The translations under genes and the position numbers were made by a program. DNA of 64,000 nucleotides from Tethya wilhelma (taxonomy: Eukaryota; Porifera; Demospongiae; Tethyida; Tethyidae), in assembly GCA_964030475.1 (NCBI GenBank), contig CAXIPT010000005.1, forward strand, positions 1,334,741 through 1,398,740. Reading direction: 5' to 3'. Positions 15,001 through 30,200 of the stretch are shown in pieces (position 1 is the first letter of the stretch; each line of letters starts with the position of its first letter). The notes beneath the pieces were generated by a model. That model worked only from the letters and a program-made list of their open reading frames with translations, was not told the origin of the DNA and made no database searches.

Positions 15001-18000
15001 CGATTCCAGTGAAAGCAAAAGCAGGTTCTGATGTATTGACACCTGATGAGCAAAAGTAGCCACCTTCACACATACCAGTTGGCGTTGTTGATGCAATACC
15101 TTCACAAAAGTGTCCTGCAGGACACAAAGTACACTCGGACACATCCGTCAGATTTAATAAAGCACTGAAAGTTCCTTCAGGACAAGGAATAGGTATGTCC
15201 CCTATAGATCCTGGGCAGTAGTAACCTGGTGTACAAAATCCTGCCATACCATTGATACACTGTAACCCACTAGGACAATTTAAACATTGTGATGCTCCCA
15301 TATTTGGCATATATGTGCCAGCAGGACATACCAATGGAGCTGAAGAGCCTTCAGGACAGAAATGCTGTTCAGGACAAATATCTCCAGTTTCTCCATCCAA
15401 CGGTCTACTAGTATTGGCTCCTCCACTACAATAAAATCCCGGGTCACAGAGACCAGTGTAATTGACCTGACCAGGTAGCGCACAGAAGGTACCTGGATCA
15501 CAAGTTAGACAGTCAGAACGATTTTCATTGCCAAATACTGGAGAATACGAGCCTGGAGGACATGGAATAGGAGCCACAGATCCTTCCGGACACTTGTGAC
15601 CAGGAGTACATTGGTCTCCATATGATTCATTCACAGGGTTTGGAAGTATTGCACCACCTGTGCAGAAATGGCTAGCAAAGCACAGTCCAGTTACTTCAGT
15701 AAGTCCAGATATTGCACAGTAGCTACCAGGCAAACACGGCCAGCACTCGGACTCTTCGGTCAAGCCTGTTTGGTTGTTGAAAGTACCAGCAGGACAATCG
15801 ATCCCAGTGAATGAGCCTTCAGGACAGTATTGACCTTGAGGACACAAAGAGCCAGTCATACCATCAGTTGGATTGGGGATTCTAGCACCCAGAGAACAGA
15901 CAAATCCTGCTTCGCACTCTCCAGTAGGCATGGTTAATGCTACTCCAAAGCAATAGCTTCCAGCTGTGCAGAGAATACATTGTGATTCACTCTCCAGTTG
16001 AGTGGCATTGCTGTAGGTGCCTTCAGGACAAGGATACTGAGTAGAGAAAGATGTATTCTCAGGACAATAGTAACCTTTAGGACAAGCAGCTGGAATGACC
16101 ACTCCAACAGTTTCGTTAAATCTGAATGTGCAACTCTCCATGGTGCCATTAGTTTCAAATGCATTGCAGTAGTAACCTGATGGGCACAGTTTACACGTGC
16201 TGCTTTCAACTTCATCTTGGTATTGACCTGGAGGACATGGTAGTGGTACAGCCGAACCATTAGGACAGAAATGGCCAACAGGACAAACAAAACTATCAGG
16301 AGATGGGTCATCTGTTCCTGATGGACAATAAAATCCCTCGAAACAAAGGCCCTCCTCTGAAGACAAGCCAGGTTGAGTACAATAGCTACCTGGGGTGCAA
16401 AAAAGACAGTCTGCTTCTTCACCGTTGCCAGTATTGGGAGCAAATGTTCCTGAAGGACAAGGCACAGGAGATGGTGTGCCTGTAGGACAGTAATGTCCAG
16501 TTGGACATGGTGAATCAATGGGGGAGGGACTGCTTGCTCCACCACTGCACCAATACCCAGCAGAACAGTTTCCAGAGGGCTGTGACAACTCTGACATAGC
16601 ACAGTACATCCCCATTGGACATTCTAATGGATTTGCTGAACCAAATGGACAATAAGTGCCAGCAGGACATTGTCCACCAGTCACATCAATGGTACATTCA
16701 CTACTAAAGTTGGTTGGAGAGATAGGCATACTGTTTGATGCACCACCAGAGCAGTACCATCCCTCACTACAGCTGCCAGTTGGTTCAGAGAGTCCTTCTC
16801 CTTCACAAAACATGCCAGGTGGACAGAAGAGGCAGCTGCTGATGTTTCGGCCAATAGTTTGGTTGTTGTATGTTCCACTTGGGCACTGATATTGAGTAGC
16901 ATATGACGTACCATCAGGACAATAGTGTCCTGTAGGACAAGGATTCTGTTCAAAATTTGATGTCATTACAGGACAAAAGTAGCCAGAAGGACACGTAAGA
17001 CATTGAGCAGCTCCTTCAGTTTGTTGATAGAAGCCTTGAGAACATGGAGTTGGAGCACCTGATCCTTCAGGACAAAATGTACCAGCTGGACAGATTCCAC
17101 CAATCCCTTTGTGCATACCAGATGGGTTAGGAACATCTACACCTGATGAGCAGTAAAAGCCTTCGGAGCAATTTCCAGTTGGTGAGGAGGCACCAGGAGA
17201 ATCACAGTACATTCCCTGATCACACATCAAGCAAAAGGATTCATTAGCAGCACCAAATACAGGATTGTAAGTTCCAGTCGGACAAGGTTGTAAATCAAAT
17301 CCTGTTCTTTCTGGGCAGTAAAAACCAGGCAAACATGGCACAGGATGCACTGAATTGTTGCAAAACTGAGATGCAGGACACTCTATGCATTCACTAAGAC
17401 CCGATGAGTTGGAGTAAGTACCAGGTTCACATTGAGTGGGAAATGGTGAGCCTTCTTCACAAAAGAATCCTGGTGGACAAATATCTCCTGTAACACCATC
17501 TGTTGGTTGAGATGTGTACGCTCCTTGGCTACAGAAGTACCCTACACTACAATTCCCAGTAACAGCAGACTGACCCAGATTGAGACAGAATGAACCCGCA
17601 TCACATGCTATACATGCCAAAGCACTTGTCTGCCCCACTAAAGGTTGATAAGTACCAGGCAAACAAGGGAATGGAGCTTCAGACCCTTCTTCACAATAAT
17701 GTCCAACAGTACAGATATCTCCGTAAGATTCTCCAATTGGATTCGGCATAACAGCTCGAATAGAGCAGTAATGGCCAGCAAAACAATCACCTTCCGGTTC
17801 GATCAAGCCTTCTACTGAACAATATTGTCCAGGAGTGCAAGAAATGCACTCAGTTTCATTTGAAAGATGGGTAAAATTGCTGTAAGTACCAACAGGACAA
17901 CGTGAAGGTGTGACAGTTCCTTCAGGACAATATGAACCTTCAGGACAAGGCATACCTGTCAATTCACTGCTGTCAGGATTGGGAGAAGGTGAACCAAGGT

Positions 18001-21000
18001 AACATACAAAGCCAGAGAAGCACTCTCCTACTGGCTCTGTCAATCCAACATCACTGCAGTGGTGTCCAGGATCACATGGTGAACATTGTGAGGCATCTTG
18101 TAGACCAGTCTGATTGCTGTAACTACCGAGCGGACAAGGATACTCATTAGATGAGTTAGTTCCCATTGGACAGTAGTGACCTATAGGACAAACACTTGGC
18201 ATAACAACACCGTGAGTATCTTGGTCTATCCCACTTGCTTGAGTAAGTATAGCTTCATTTGCATCACAGTATTGTCCTGCAGGACAGACTAAGCAGCTGT
18301 CCTGAGATTCAAATGGTTGGTACATACCAGAACTACATGGTTGTGGTGCACCTGATCCGGATGGACAAAAATGTCCAATAGGACAGACAATTCCCATTGG
18401 TGTAGATTGTCCTACAGGACAATAGACTCCACTAGGACAAAAATCAGTTGGACTGGCAAGCCCATATGAAGAACAGTAGCTACCAGGTGTACAAGCAATG
18501 CAAGCGGACATATTCTGATTTCCAATATGAGGTGTAAATGTGCCTGGAGGACACATAGAAGGAGATGAACTTCCAGCTTCACAGTAAGTCCCTTTCGGAC
18601 ACACATCACCAAATGATTCACCAACAGGGTCAGGTCTGCTTGAACCTCCACTGCAATAATGACCCACTAAACATTGTCCTGAGACTTCAGAGAGGCGTAT
18701 ATCCCTGCAGTAGTGTCCTGGAGTGCAAGGTGTTGGAGTAGCAGATCGAAGGGGACAGAATGATCCAACAGGACACACATCACCAGTCGAGATATTGGAG
18801 CAGATGAGATTACTATCGTCGGTGAATAACACTGAATCAAAGAGAGATGGTGTCGCAGACTGAGCAAAGCCCGAACAGAAATAGCCAAGCGAGCAGGGTC
18901 CTGTAGGCATTGCCAATCCTTCACTATCACAGTAGTCTCCAGCTGAACATGGTAGGCAAGCTGACACACTTCGTGATTCTGTAAATGGGTTGTATGTACC
19001 AATGGGGCATGGAAATTGAGTAGCACTCTCAGTCTCTCCAGGACAGTAATGTCCCATCGGACAAGGATTAGCTGTAAAGTTGAATGTACCAAGAGGACAA
19101 AAGTAACGTTCAGGACAGGGAAGACAAGCTTCTTGCAGCTCAATGGGATTGTATGAACCAGCAGGACATTCAATCGGATGTGTAGTTGCAGGAGGACAAA
19201 AATGGCCAATAGGACATGGACCATAAAATTCTGTCCCATTTGCAGGTCTAGCTGAATCTGAACCCCTGATACAGAAGTATCCAGCAGCACAGTCTCCAGA
19301 TGGTGCAGTTCTTCCAGACCCCCCACAGTATTGGCCACCAGTACACATTTCACACTCTGTGAATGATTCTAGTCCAGTAGCACTTGAGAAAGTACCAGAT
19401 GGACACTCTGTTGGAAATTCACTGCTAGCTGGACAGTACGATCTAGCAGGACAAATATTTGAAGATGGTGTGCTTGAAATAGAACCAGCTGGACAAAAGT
19501 ATCGAGCTTCACACATGCCAGACACAGCTGAAAGCCCAGGAGTATCACAAAAGCTCCCAGGAGTGCAATCAATGCATTCATTTTCACTCGAGAGGCCAGT
19601 ATTAGGATTGAAGGTTCCTATAGGACACGGTTGTAAAGTGCCACCAGTTTGTGTTGGGCAATAATGACCTACAGGACAAGCAATTGGGTCAATGGTACCA
19701 CCTCCAGGACAATAAAATCTAGCAGGACAGACAATACAAGTTTCAGAGCGAGTCTCATTTGTATAGTGACCATCAGAACATTGAATAGGACTTGAAGATT
19801 CTGCTGGGCATCGATGACCTGCAGGACAAAAATTTCCAGTGTCCCCATCCATAGGTGTAGGTGTATAAGCACCACCAGAGCAGAAATAGCCAGCACTACA
19901 AATACCAGTGGTAGCATTTTGTCCTGGGTCACTGCAATAGTGTCCACCACTGCAAGCAATACAGAAGCTCAAATCTGGACTTCCAGATTGAGGATTGAAT
20001 GTTCCAATAGGACAGGGCATTGGTTGAGATGATCCCAGTTCACAATATGATCCAGTGGGACAAATATCACCGGTAGTGCCATCAAAAGGCTGAGAAGATA
20101 CTGCTCCCGATGTGCAGAAGTAGCCAGGATCACAAAAATCTGTTGGCAAAGCTAGACCTTCAGCATCACAATAATATCCAGGTGAACATGGCGTGCACTG
20201 AGATATATTAGTGAGAAACAAGGATTCACTAAAGGTACCAACAGGACAGAGGAACTGGTTAGCATGTTCAGTTTGAGGAGGACAGTATCTTCCTGGCAAA
20301 CAAGGAAGAGGTGCCGATATTCCAAAACTGCATTCTGTTTCATTGTTAGAAAAACCATTGCAGTAAAAGCCTTCTGGACAGTAAATACAGGTAGATTGTC
20401 CAAATGCATCTTGGTAAGAACCAGGTTCACAAACGATTGGTCTTGGACTTCCAGCAGGACATCTATATCCAGGAGGACAAATGAAGTTGGTTGGCCTGAA
20501 TGAACTTTGTCCTACAGGACAATAATAACCTTCAGAGCATAGTCCTGTTGGTTGGCATAAGCCATCAGTCTGGCAGTAACTACCTTCGTCACAAATCACA
20601 CAATCTGTGATGTTTCTGTTGCCTGTAGAGTTCGAGTAAAATCCTTCAGGACAAGGCTCTGGGGATGAAGAGGCTTCAACACAGTAATGCCCACAAGGAC
20701 AGATATTACCAGTATCAGAATCAGTAGGATTGGGGACACTTGCACTTTGAGAGCAGAAATATCCAGAAAGACATGGTCCTGATACATCACTCAGGCCAGA
20801 TTCGTTACAATAATAACCAGCTAAACAGGGTCTAGGAGATGATGAACCATTTGGACAAAAAGTACCTGGCTCACACTCACCTCCATGGATTAGGTTGTCA
20901 GGCTGAGAGCTTGGAGAAGCTAGAATACAGAACCAACCACCATCACAACTTCCTGATGGTTCTGCAAGTCCTGAATTGGCACAAAACATCCCTGGTGGAC

Positions 21001-24000
21001 AAGCCTTACAATCTGATATATCTCTTCTCTGAGTCAAATCATTATAGTAACCAGCAGGACATGGAAACTCCTGAGCAAACCTGGTTCGTTCAGGACAGTA
21101 ATGTCCAACAGGACAAACTAATTCAGATTCAGTCGAATTTTGAGGACAATAGTAGCCAGCTAAGCAGTCAAAGCATCGATCTCTTCGTACGTCAGGATTA
21201 TGAGTGCCAGGATCACACCCTAGAGGGAGAACACTGCCTATTGGACAGTAGTGTCCACGAGGACAAATCCCTCCTCTTTCATCATTGGTTGTTGGTGTTC
21301 CTGTAGATGCTCCCCGAAGACAGTAATATCCTGCTGAACACAGCCCAGTTGGAGATGATAGACCAGCAGAGCCACAGTAGTGGCCATTCAGACAAGGTGT
21401 GCATTCTGAAGCATTTGTTAAAAGTGTTCTATTTGAGAAAGTTCCTTCTGGGCAAAGTTGAGGGGAGGATGATGCTTCCATGCAGTATTGCCCTTCAACA
21501 CAAGGACCAGCATTTCCAGTATTGTTTATTCCATTTGGTGTAGGTGTATTTGAACTGAGTGCACAAAAGTAGCCTGGTTCACAAACACCACTAACAGCAG
21601 TACTGTTTAAATCAGCACAGTAATATCCAGGTGTGCATTGTGTACATTGCTCAGCACTAAAGAGTCCAATCTGAGTGCTAAAAGTTCCTGCAGGACAAGG
21701 TTGTAGGTCAAAGCCAGTTCCTGCAGGACAATAGAAGCCAGCAGGACAGTCAACAGGGTCAAATCCATCAGTACAGAAATGTCCTGCAGGACAAAGATCA
21801 CACTGAGAAGCAAGTGGCTGACTACTAAAGAAACCAGGAGAACATGGAAGGGATTGACTTGATCCTTGAGGACAGAAGTGTCCCACTTCACAAATATCTC
21901 CAACCATACCATCAATAGGAGTTGGAGTACTCGAACCACCAAGACAAAAATAGCCAGGAGCACACTCTCCAGTGGGCACTGCTAAGCCAGTATTCTCGCA
22001 GTATTCCCCAGCAGGACAAGGAAGGCAATCTGCCTCCCTTTCAGCACCAAAGTTTGGCATATAGGTACCTTGTGGGCATGGAGTAGGATCTATAGTACCT
22101 TCAACACAGTAGTGACCTTGTGGACAAATATCTCCAGTAACACCATCAGTTGGATTTGGAACGTAGGCTCCCAGTGTGCAGAAATAACCAGCAGAACACA
22201 GACCAGATCCTAATTCACTACTGAGTCCTTCGACCCCACAGTATCGACCAGCTGGACAAAAGAAGCACTCTGATTCAGATGCACGGTTTAAGAATAGTCC
22301 ATATGTCCCCAATGGACAGCCGAATTGATTAGCACTACTTGTGCCAGGTGGGCAATAAAAGCCTGCTGGACAGCTGAAGAATTCTATCAATGGGGTATTT
22401 ATGTCAAAAGGACAGTAGAATCTTGCCGGGCATTCTCTACAAAGAGGTGAATTGAAGCCATTTTCATACGTGCCACCATCACACATCATCTCAACTGGTG
22501 AACCTTCTGGGCAGTAATGACCAGGAGTACATATGAAGACCTCACTGTTAGGAATGACTGATCCCTCTGGGCAGTAATAGCCAGCTTCACAAGGTCCACT
22601 TGGGAATGCTAATCCTTCACTAGCACAATACGAACCAGCTGTACAGGGTATACAATCAGATGAACTATTTGAGCCAGTAACATTGAGGTAAGTGCCTTCA
22701 GGACACGGTGCTGGTTCTGTCACCCCTTGAGCACAATAGTGACCTGCAGGACAAGGAAATCCAGACACTCCATCAGTTGGATCAGGAACAGAAGCACCTG
22801 AGAGGCAATAGAATCCTTGGAGGCATTCACCAGTTGGTGAGTCAAGTCCGAATTCTCCACAATACATCCCTCTAGGACAAGGAAGAGGTCTGTCCGATCC
22901 TTGTGGGCAATAAAAACCAGGTTGGCATTGACCACCAGTGCTAACGTTAGTACAGTAGCAAGAATCATCGGTCATATTCATCAACCCAAAATCAAATGGC
23001 TGAGGTGAGAAAGCGCCCCGTGAACAGAACCATCCAGCATCACAATCACCATCAGGAGATGACTTTCCACCAAGACAGTACTGTCCTGGTGTACAAGGAG
23101 AGCAGTCTGACACTGCTTGAAGACCGGTCATTGATCCAAACGTTCCTGAAGGACACGGAAATTCAAACTGGTGCCGAGTTCCCTCTGGACAGTAAAATCC
23201 CACGGGACATCTCGTATTCATGAAAGTTGACAAACCTTCGGTACAGTAGTAGCCTGCTGGACAAGGAAAGCATTCGGCCTGACCTTCAATGGGATTATAC
23301 TCACCCGCATTGCAAAGAAGAGCTACAGATGTACCAGCTGGGCAATAGTGTCGTACAGGACAAGGGAAGCCAGTCGAATCATCACCAGGTGGATTGGGAA
23401 CAACTGCTTCACTTGTACACACAAAACCAGGATCGCACAATCCAGATGGAGCTGTCAGGTTTGTCTCAGCACAGTACATTCCTGGTGAGCAAGGAGTGCA
23501 CTCAGCAATTGCTGTAAGACGTATTTGATTTGAGAAAGTGCCTCTTGGACAAGGCTGTGGAGTTGAACTAGCTTCCTCACAATAAAAACCTTCTGGACAT
23601 TCACCTCCAACGCCACTGAAGAAGGGAGGAGTAGGCATACTGGTGTTGACACCTTCGAGACAGAAATACCCTGGTGCACAGTTTCCAGAAGATCCTCCTT
23701 CAAATTGGCTAATTGCTAGTCCCTGACAAAACCTTCCAGCAGGACAAGGGAGGCATCCATCCACAGATGTAACGTTGACATTTGGATTGAAGGTACCACT
23801 AGGACAAGGTGACCAATTCCGGCCAGTACCTTCAGGACAAAAGTATCCAATAGGACAGGGAAGAATGAAAGAACCATCAATACAATAAGAACCAGGAGGG
23901 CATTGTGTGCATTCTGAATTTCCAGTAGTAGTGACAAATGTACCGTCAGGACAAATCTGAGGATAGGAAGTGTTACCAGGACACATATGTCCTATAGGAC

Positions 24001-24271
24001 AAATATCACCCCACGGTTCACCAACAGGATTAGAATGCGTAGCATTGCTCAAGCAAAAGTGGCCTGGGTCACAAAATTCATCAGGCTCAGTAAGATTATA
24101 CTGCGTACACACACGACCACCTGTACAAGGGAGGCAGGCATCTCTGTCTTCACCACCAACAGATGGGTTGAAGGTACCAGGTGGACAAGGACTTTGGCCA
24201 GGAGAGGAAGTGCCAGGTGGACAATAGAAACCAGCTGGACAAAGTCCCCCATACGTCTCATCTTGGTAACC
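1..24271 (-). CDS. Giant gene exon 32: uninterrupted 24-kb coding exon (runs off the window)
   Basis: After the acceptor TTGCAG at 24,272 a single frame stays open to base 1, about 8,090 codons. I checked the frame at more than 15 points (near 20, 1505, 3011, 4511, 6011, 7505, 9002, 10205, 12047, 13100, 14987, 16664, 18020, 19724, 21008, 22511, 23891). The plus-strand triplet start was always 2 modulo 3, with Cys-rich repeat sequence and no in-frame stop met. The unit is about 80-110 residues with about 8 Cys: CPxGxYCxxGSxxPxPC, PxGTFNPxTG, CxxCxxGxYCxxxGL, PxGxCxxGYFCxxGA, PxDGxTGDI. By eye that means some 80-100 units. Sequons are common. Degenerate units occur, for example around 7,620-7,700 (CDALLASFFFGIS). 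The C-terminus lies beyond the left edge. Confidence 0.92.
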
Positions 24272-27200
24272 CTGCAATAAGAAAGGCATGGACACATTAT
24301 GGAGAGTTGATTCTGGGAGAATCAAACAAAATTATGAATATAGGAAGGCAATGTTCAACTGAGTTATGTATTATTCCATTCTCTTTTCAACTAACTAGGT
24401 AATTTCTGCTGTAGTATGTAAAGAATTGCAATTAGCACAAAATAAGCTTGGATCCCAGTCTATACAACTAACATATATAGTTTGTCAAGCATTTTATCAA
24501 TGAGTATGAATTGAGACTTACTGGATTTGGTATAATGGCCCCAGAGAGGCAGTAGTGGCCTGCATCACACAGTCCAGTGGGCTCAGTAAGACTTTCATTG
24601 AAACAATAGCTACCCGGAAGACAAGGATTACATGAACTGACATTAAACAAACCCTCGTCTTCGCTGAACGTTCCTCTTGGACAAGGCAAAGGGTTGATAG
24701 TCCGAGCTGGACAATAAAAACCAGCTGGACAGGTTATGCCTAGAACCAGACCACGGACATTACAGAAAGCACCAGGTAGGCAGTCAGAACAAGAAGATTG
24801 TCGGCTTGCCTGTACGATTAAGACACACAAATTGGGTAAAACTACACATGCAGATTCATAGATTAAACTCTCATACTTGTTGGAATTGGCCTTCAAAGCA
24901 AGGAGTAGGAGCGGCCTGACCAGCTACTGAGAATGATCCAGGAGGATTTGGCTCCTGACAAGGTGTGTCAGCACCACCAGGACAGAAACACCCTTCATCA
25001 CACAACCCAGTTGGGAAAGGGTTATTATCACCAGAACAGTAAAAACTACAAAAGGAATAGAGAGAATTTTTATAATCCAAGCATAATCAAATTCATTGTT
25101 CTGAGCCACTAACTGAGGTTGGGAATCACAATTAGCTCCTCTGACTATTATTTGTTCAATACGGTTCTTATAAACTCACCCTGGATCACATTGTACACAA
25201 TCTTCCATAGCTCTATTGCCAGTTGAGTTACCATAGGTCCCAAGAGGACAGTTTGCTTGGATGGTTGATCCCATTGGACAGAATCCTCCCCGTGGACAAA
25301 TGTCTCCAGTGATTCCATCAGTCGGAGCCGAAACTGAAGCTTGTGCTCGACAAAAGAAGCCAGCATCACAGAGACCAGTCGGCGAATCCAATCCAAAGCC
25401 ACCACAGTATTCTCCTCCAGGACATGGAAGACATTCTTGACTACGACGAAGGCCCGTTGAATTTCCAAACGTTCCTGCTGGACAGGCTTGAGGAAATTGG
25501 CTTCTTGACACACAAAAGAAACCTCTAGGGCAAGGTATAGGATTACCAAGACCCTCATCAGGGCAGTAATGACCGGAAATACATGGTGTACAAGCACTGA
25601 GGGATTCAGCAGAAGCATTGTTGAGGTATGTTGTAGCCGGACATGGAAACTGATTGGGGAATTTGGTCCCTAACAGACAGTAATGTCCAGGTGCACAATC
25701 ACCGGCTGGTTGAGTCAACCCCTCGGGAGAGCAGTACTTTCCAGGTGGACATGGTTGACACTCATTCTCTTCCTTGAGTCCTATCAGAGGACTGAATGTT
25801 CCATTGGGACAAGGAATTGGGAAGGGATCCTAAAACACAAACAATATTGATTGGTTCAAGGACTGATACTTATGATCTTTACAACATTGACTCTTATAGT
25901 CTTTTTATCATTATTTTACTCAACATACCACATCTCCAGGTACACAATAGTGTCCAGAGGGACAAGCATTGAGCAGCAGGTTGGGAGGATTGGCATGACC
26001 TCCTTCACGACAGGTGAGGCCAGCTGGACAAATCTTGTTGCGATGCATGTCCACTAGACTGGTAGTGCAATTGTCACAGTAGTAACCAGGGGAACAGGAA
26101 GAACAAACATCAGCACCTACGTCCTACAGTAGTGACACACACAATACAAGAACAGGAGTCGGGGATTTCTCTCTTTGTTGACCATACTTACAGAAAAGTT
26201 CCCTAGACCACAGGGTATGGGTACAGTGTTGCCAGTATCAGGACAATGATATCCACCAGGACAAGAGGAGCAGATGAGCATGTTCTAGAGAAACAGAAGG
26301 TTGAAAAGGCTCAATTTCAGTCAAATGAACAGCAATATTGACTTACTTGTGCACCCAGTTCCTCTGAGAATGTTCCAGAAGGACACGGTGTGGGAGTGAC
26401 TGACCCAGCCGGGCAGTAATGTCCAGCTGTACACTCAATACAGTTCTGTATCCTGATGTTTCCTGTCTGATCAAAGTAAGTACCAGCCGGACAAGGATGC
26501 TGAGTGGCAAACCTGGTACCTGCATGTGAAAGAAATGCCAAACAATCATATACTTTGTTACATTTTCTCCTCCTTACACTTACCTTGAGGACAGTAGTGG
26601 CCAGCGTTGCAGGGACCAGAAGGAGCTGTGCTTCCTTCAAGACAGAACATTCCTGGAGGACACAGTTCACAGTCTTCTTGTCTTTGTAAGTTAGTAGAAT
26701 TGCTGAAAGAACCAGGAGCACATGGATATTGGGTGGGAAATTCGGTACCATTTGGACAAAAATGTCCCGGTGCACAGAGCAGGCGAGGTGTTTGTAATCC
26801 TCCAGTGCCATTCAGGCATGCCTCACCAGCAGGACAGATGCTACATTCCCTGGCAGCTGTCAAATTGTGGTAGTCTGTGAACGTGCCTGCAGGACATTCA
26901 TTATTTGGATCGGCAGATTTATCTGATCCTTCAGGACAGAAGTGACCAGCTGCGCATAGTTCGTTGGGTTGGGTGAGTGCGATTGTTGTGCAGGCAAATC
27001 CTGCCCTACAGAGCTGACAGTCGTCCAAGTTGTCCTGACCAAGAAGAGGATTGTATGTGCCTGCTATACAAGGTATGGGAGCATCATTGCCTTCAGGACA
27101 GTAGTATCCAGCAGGACAAAGTTTGCAGTTTGTTACATCTATGGCTCCAGTTCTTTCCGTGAAGGTACCATCAGGACAAGGAGTTGGATTGCCTGAATTT

Positions 27201-30200
27201 CCAGGACAGAAGTGTCCACTAGGACAAACTTGCCCTCCAATTCCATCGCCACCATTACAGAATCTACCAGCAGGACACATTATGCACTGATCTTCTCTTT
27301 CAAGTCCAAAGGTAGTACTAAATGTTCCATCAGGACAAGGATATTCAAACATAGTAGTAGTTCCTTGCAGGCAATAGTGACCTATAGGACATTGTAGTTC
27401 GCTTCGTGGATATCCACTAGTTCCCTCAGGACAATAAAAGCCTGGTGGACAACTAGAGCAATCAGCTGCATCAGTAAGACCTGTCCTGTTACCAAATGTG
27501 CCAGCAGGACAACCTAAAGCCGACACTCCATCAGGACAATAGTAGCCCAATGGACAGACATTAGTAGAGACATTATTGGCACTGCTTCCTTCAGGACAAA
27601 CGATCCCTGGCCCACAGGACAAGCAACTCGTAGTCAAACCAGGACTATAGAATCCAACATCACAGATCTCTGGTAGAGAATCTTTAGCTGAACAGCTGTA
27701 GCCAGGTGGACAAGGAGTGCATTCAGTAGCACACTCAAGACTATAGTATCCATCAGGACATTCAATGGGAAGGGAAGAGGTGTTCTGACAGAATGAACCA
27801 GCTGGACACTCCATACATTCCTACAAGGATAAGCATCACATTAAGAATGGCCTATATATGCTCTTGCTCCACTTACTGTGAACATGTCTAAGGAGTATGT
27901 GCCAGGAGCACAAGTGGTGATGTCGTCACTGGTAGTAGATGGACAAGCAAAACCGGCTTGACAGGTAATACACTCGGCCACACCAATGGGACTGTATGTG
28001 CCGAGGGAACAGAGGGAGTCCATCATTGGTGGAGCAGTGGTCATCTCACAAGCAAAGCCAGCTGGACACAGAGTGCATGTCTAGAGAGAAAGAAGAGCAG
28101 TCACTTTGCGAATAGCTATACTATATCTGGGAATAATGATAAATCTTTTCTTACTGTTTCTCCTTCTTCAGCATAAGATCCAGTTGAACAAGGCAATGGT
28201 ATGTCCAAGGCAGTACTTGGACAGTAGCTACCAGCAGGACACACAGTGCATGAAGTAGCATTTCCTGAAGAATAAGTTCCCTAAGAAGAGCATTGGTATA
28301 ATATCACAACACAGTGAGTTTTTTGGGGTTTTTTAAAAATATTTTTTATTGCAGCAAAATAGCACTTACCACCACACAAGGAGTATTTCCGTGTCCATCA
28401 GTATAAGGACACTGCCATCCAGCAGGACATGGTGAACACTCGCTAGATGCTGTTAATGAAAACGTGCCATCTTGACAAGGCTTGATTTCAGGCCGAGTCG
28501 TATTTGGACAAGCACTTCCAGCAGGACAAGCTACGCAGTGTGAATCTCCCTCAACAGAGTAGTAACCAAGGAAACAAGGAACGTTGAGAGATGGGTCTGA
28601 ACCGGATAGACAAGCTACACCAACTGGACAAGGATCACACATCAATGTAGCTCCTGAACTTTGATAACCTAATGGACACTTCTCTGGGAGAGCCTATAAC
28701 AAATGTGAACAACATAGTAAATAAAACAGGTGAATTTATTTTACAACTACTGTAACACTTCTTACATCAGCAGTTGGACATTGGAATCCTGGAGGACATG
28801 ATGTACACTCTGATGAACCTTCCAGGCTAAAGGAGCCTGCTGGGCATGCCTCTGGAATAAGACTATACATTGGAAGAATGGACACATCAACAATTTTGAA
28901 ACAGTCATGAAATTCACACGTACATGTACACACATGCACACATGCATGCACACACATGCACACACACATACACACACACACACTAACATAGTAGTAGTTC
29001 CTTGCAGGCAATAGTGACCTATAGGACATTGTAGTTCGCTTCGTGGGTATCCACTAGTTCCCTCAGGACAATAAAAGCCTGGTGGACAGCTAGAGCAATC
29101 AGCTGCATCAGTAAGACCTGTCCTGTTACCAAATGTGCCAGCAGGACAACCTAAAGCCGACACTCCATCAGGACAATAGTAGCCCAATGGACAGACATTA
29201 GTAGAGACATTACTAGCACTGCTTCCTTCAGGACAAACGATCCCTGGCCCACAAGACAAGCAACTTGTAGTCAAACCAGGACTATAGAATCCAACATCAC
29301 AGATCTCTGGTAGAGAATCTTTAGCTGAACAGCTGTAGCCAGGTGGACAAGGAGTGCATTCAGTAGCACACTCAAGACTATAGTATCCATCAGGGCATTC
29401 AATGGGAAGGGAAGAGGTGTTCTGACAGAATGAACCAGCTGGACACTCCATACATTCCTATAAGGATAAGAATCACATTATAAATAGCATATAGATGAAT
29501 GAATAGCTCTTGCTCTACTTACTGTGAACATATCTAAAGAGTATGTGCCAGGAGCACAAGTGGTGATGTCGTCACTGGTGGTAGACGGGCAAGCAAAACC
29601 GGCTTGACAGGTAATACACTCGGCCACACCGATGGGACTGTATGTGCCGAGGGAACAGAGGGAGTCCATCATTGGTGGAGCAGTGGTCATCTCACAAGCA
29701 AAGCCAGCTGGACACAGTGTGCACATCTAGAAAGAAAGAAGAGCAGTCACTTTGCAAATATCTGGGAATAATGATAAATCTTTTCTCACTGTTTCTCCTT
29801 CTTCAGCATAAGATCCAGCTGAACAAGGCAATGGTATATCCAAGGCAGTACTTGGACAGTAACTACCAGCAGGACACACAGTGCATGAAGTAGCATTTCC
29901 TGAAGAATAAGTTCCCTAAGCAGAGCATTGGTATAATATCACAACATAGAAAGATGTCATTATTGCACTATGATTGTACTTACTACCACACAAGGAGTGT
30001 TTCCATGTCCATCAGTATAAGGACACTGCCATCCTGCAGGACATGGCGAACATTCGATAGATGCTGTTAGTGAAAATGTGCCATCTTGACAAGGCCTGAT
30101 TTCAGGTCGAGTTGTATTTGGACAAGCACTTCCAGCAGGACAAGCTATGCAATAAGGATCTCCCTCGACAGAGTAGTAACCAAGGGAGCAAGGAACGTTG

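Noticed and set aside
1217..23517. Plus-strand open frames opposite exon 32
   Set aside because: They are antisense shadows of the Cys-rich repeats. Their periodic composition mirrors the minus-strand codons.
1..24271. CRISPR array or satellite DNA
   Set aside because: The regular repeats keep one coding frame for 24 kb with codon-level divergence, so they are protein repeats.
841..24297. Dozens of minus-strand open frames of 60-230 codons rich in Val/Leu (for example 15,940-16,602 and 18,667-19,353)
   Set aside because: All lie in one alternate frame of exon 32. They are readings of the repeated CPAG codons shifted by one base, with no signal peptide or domain.
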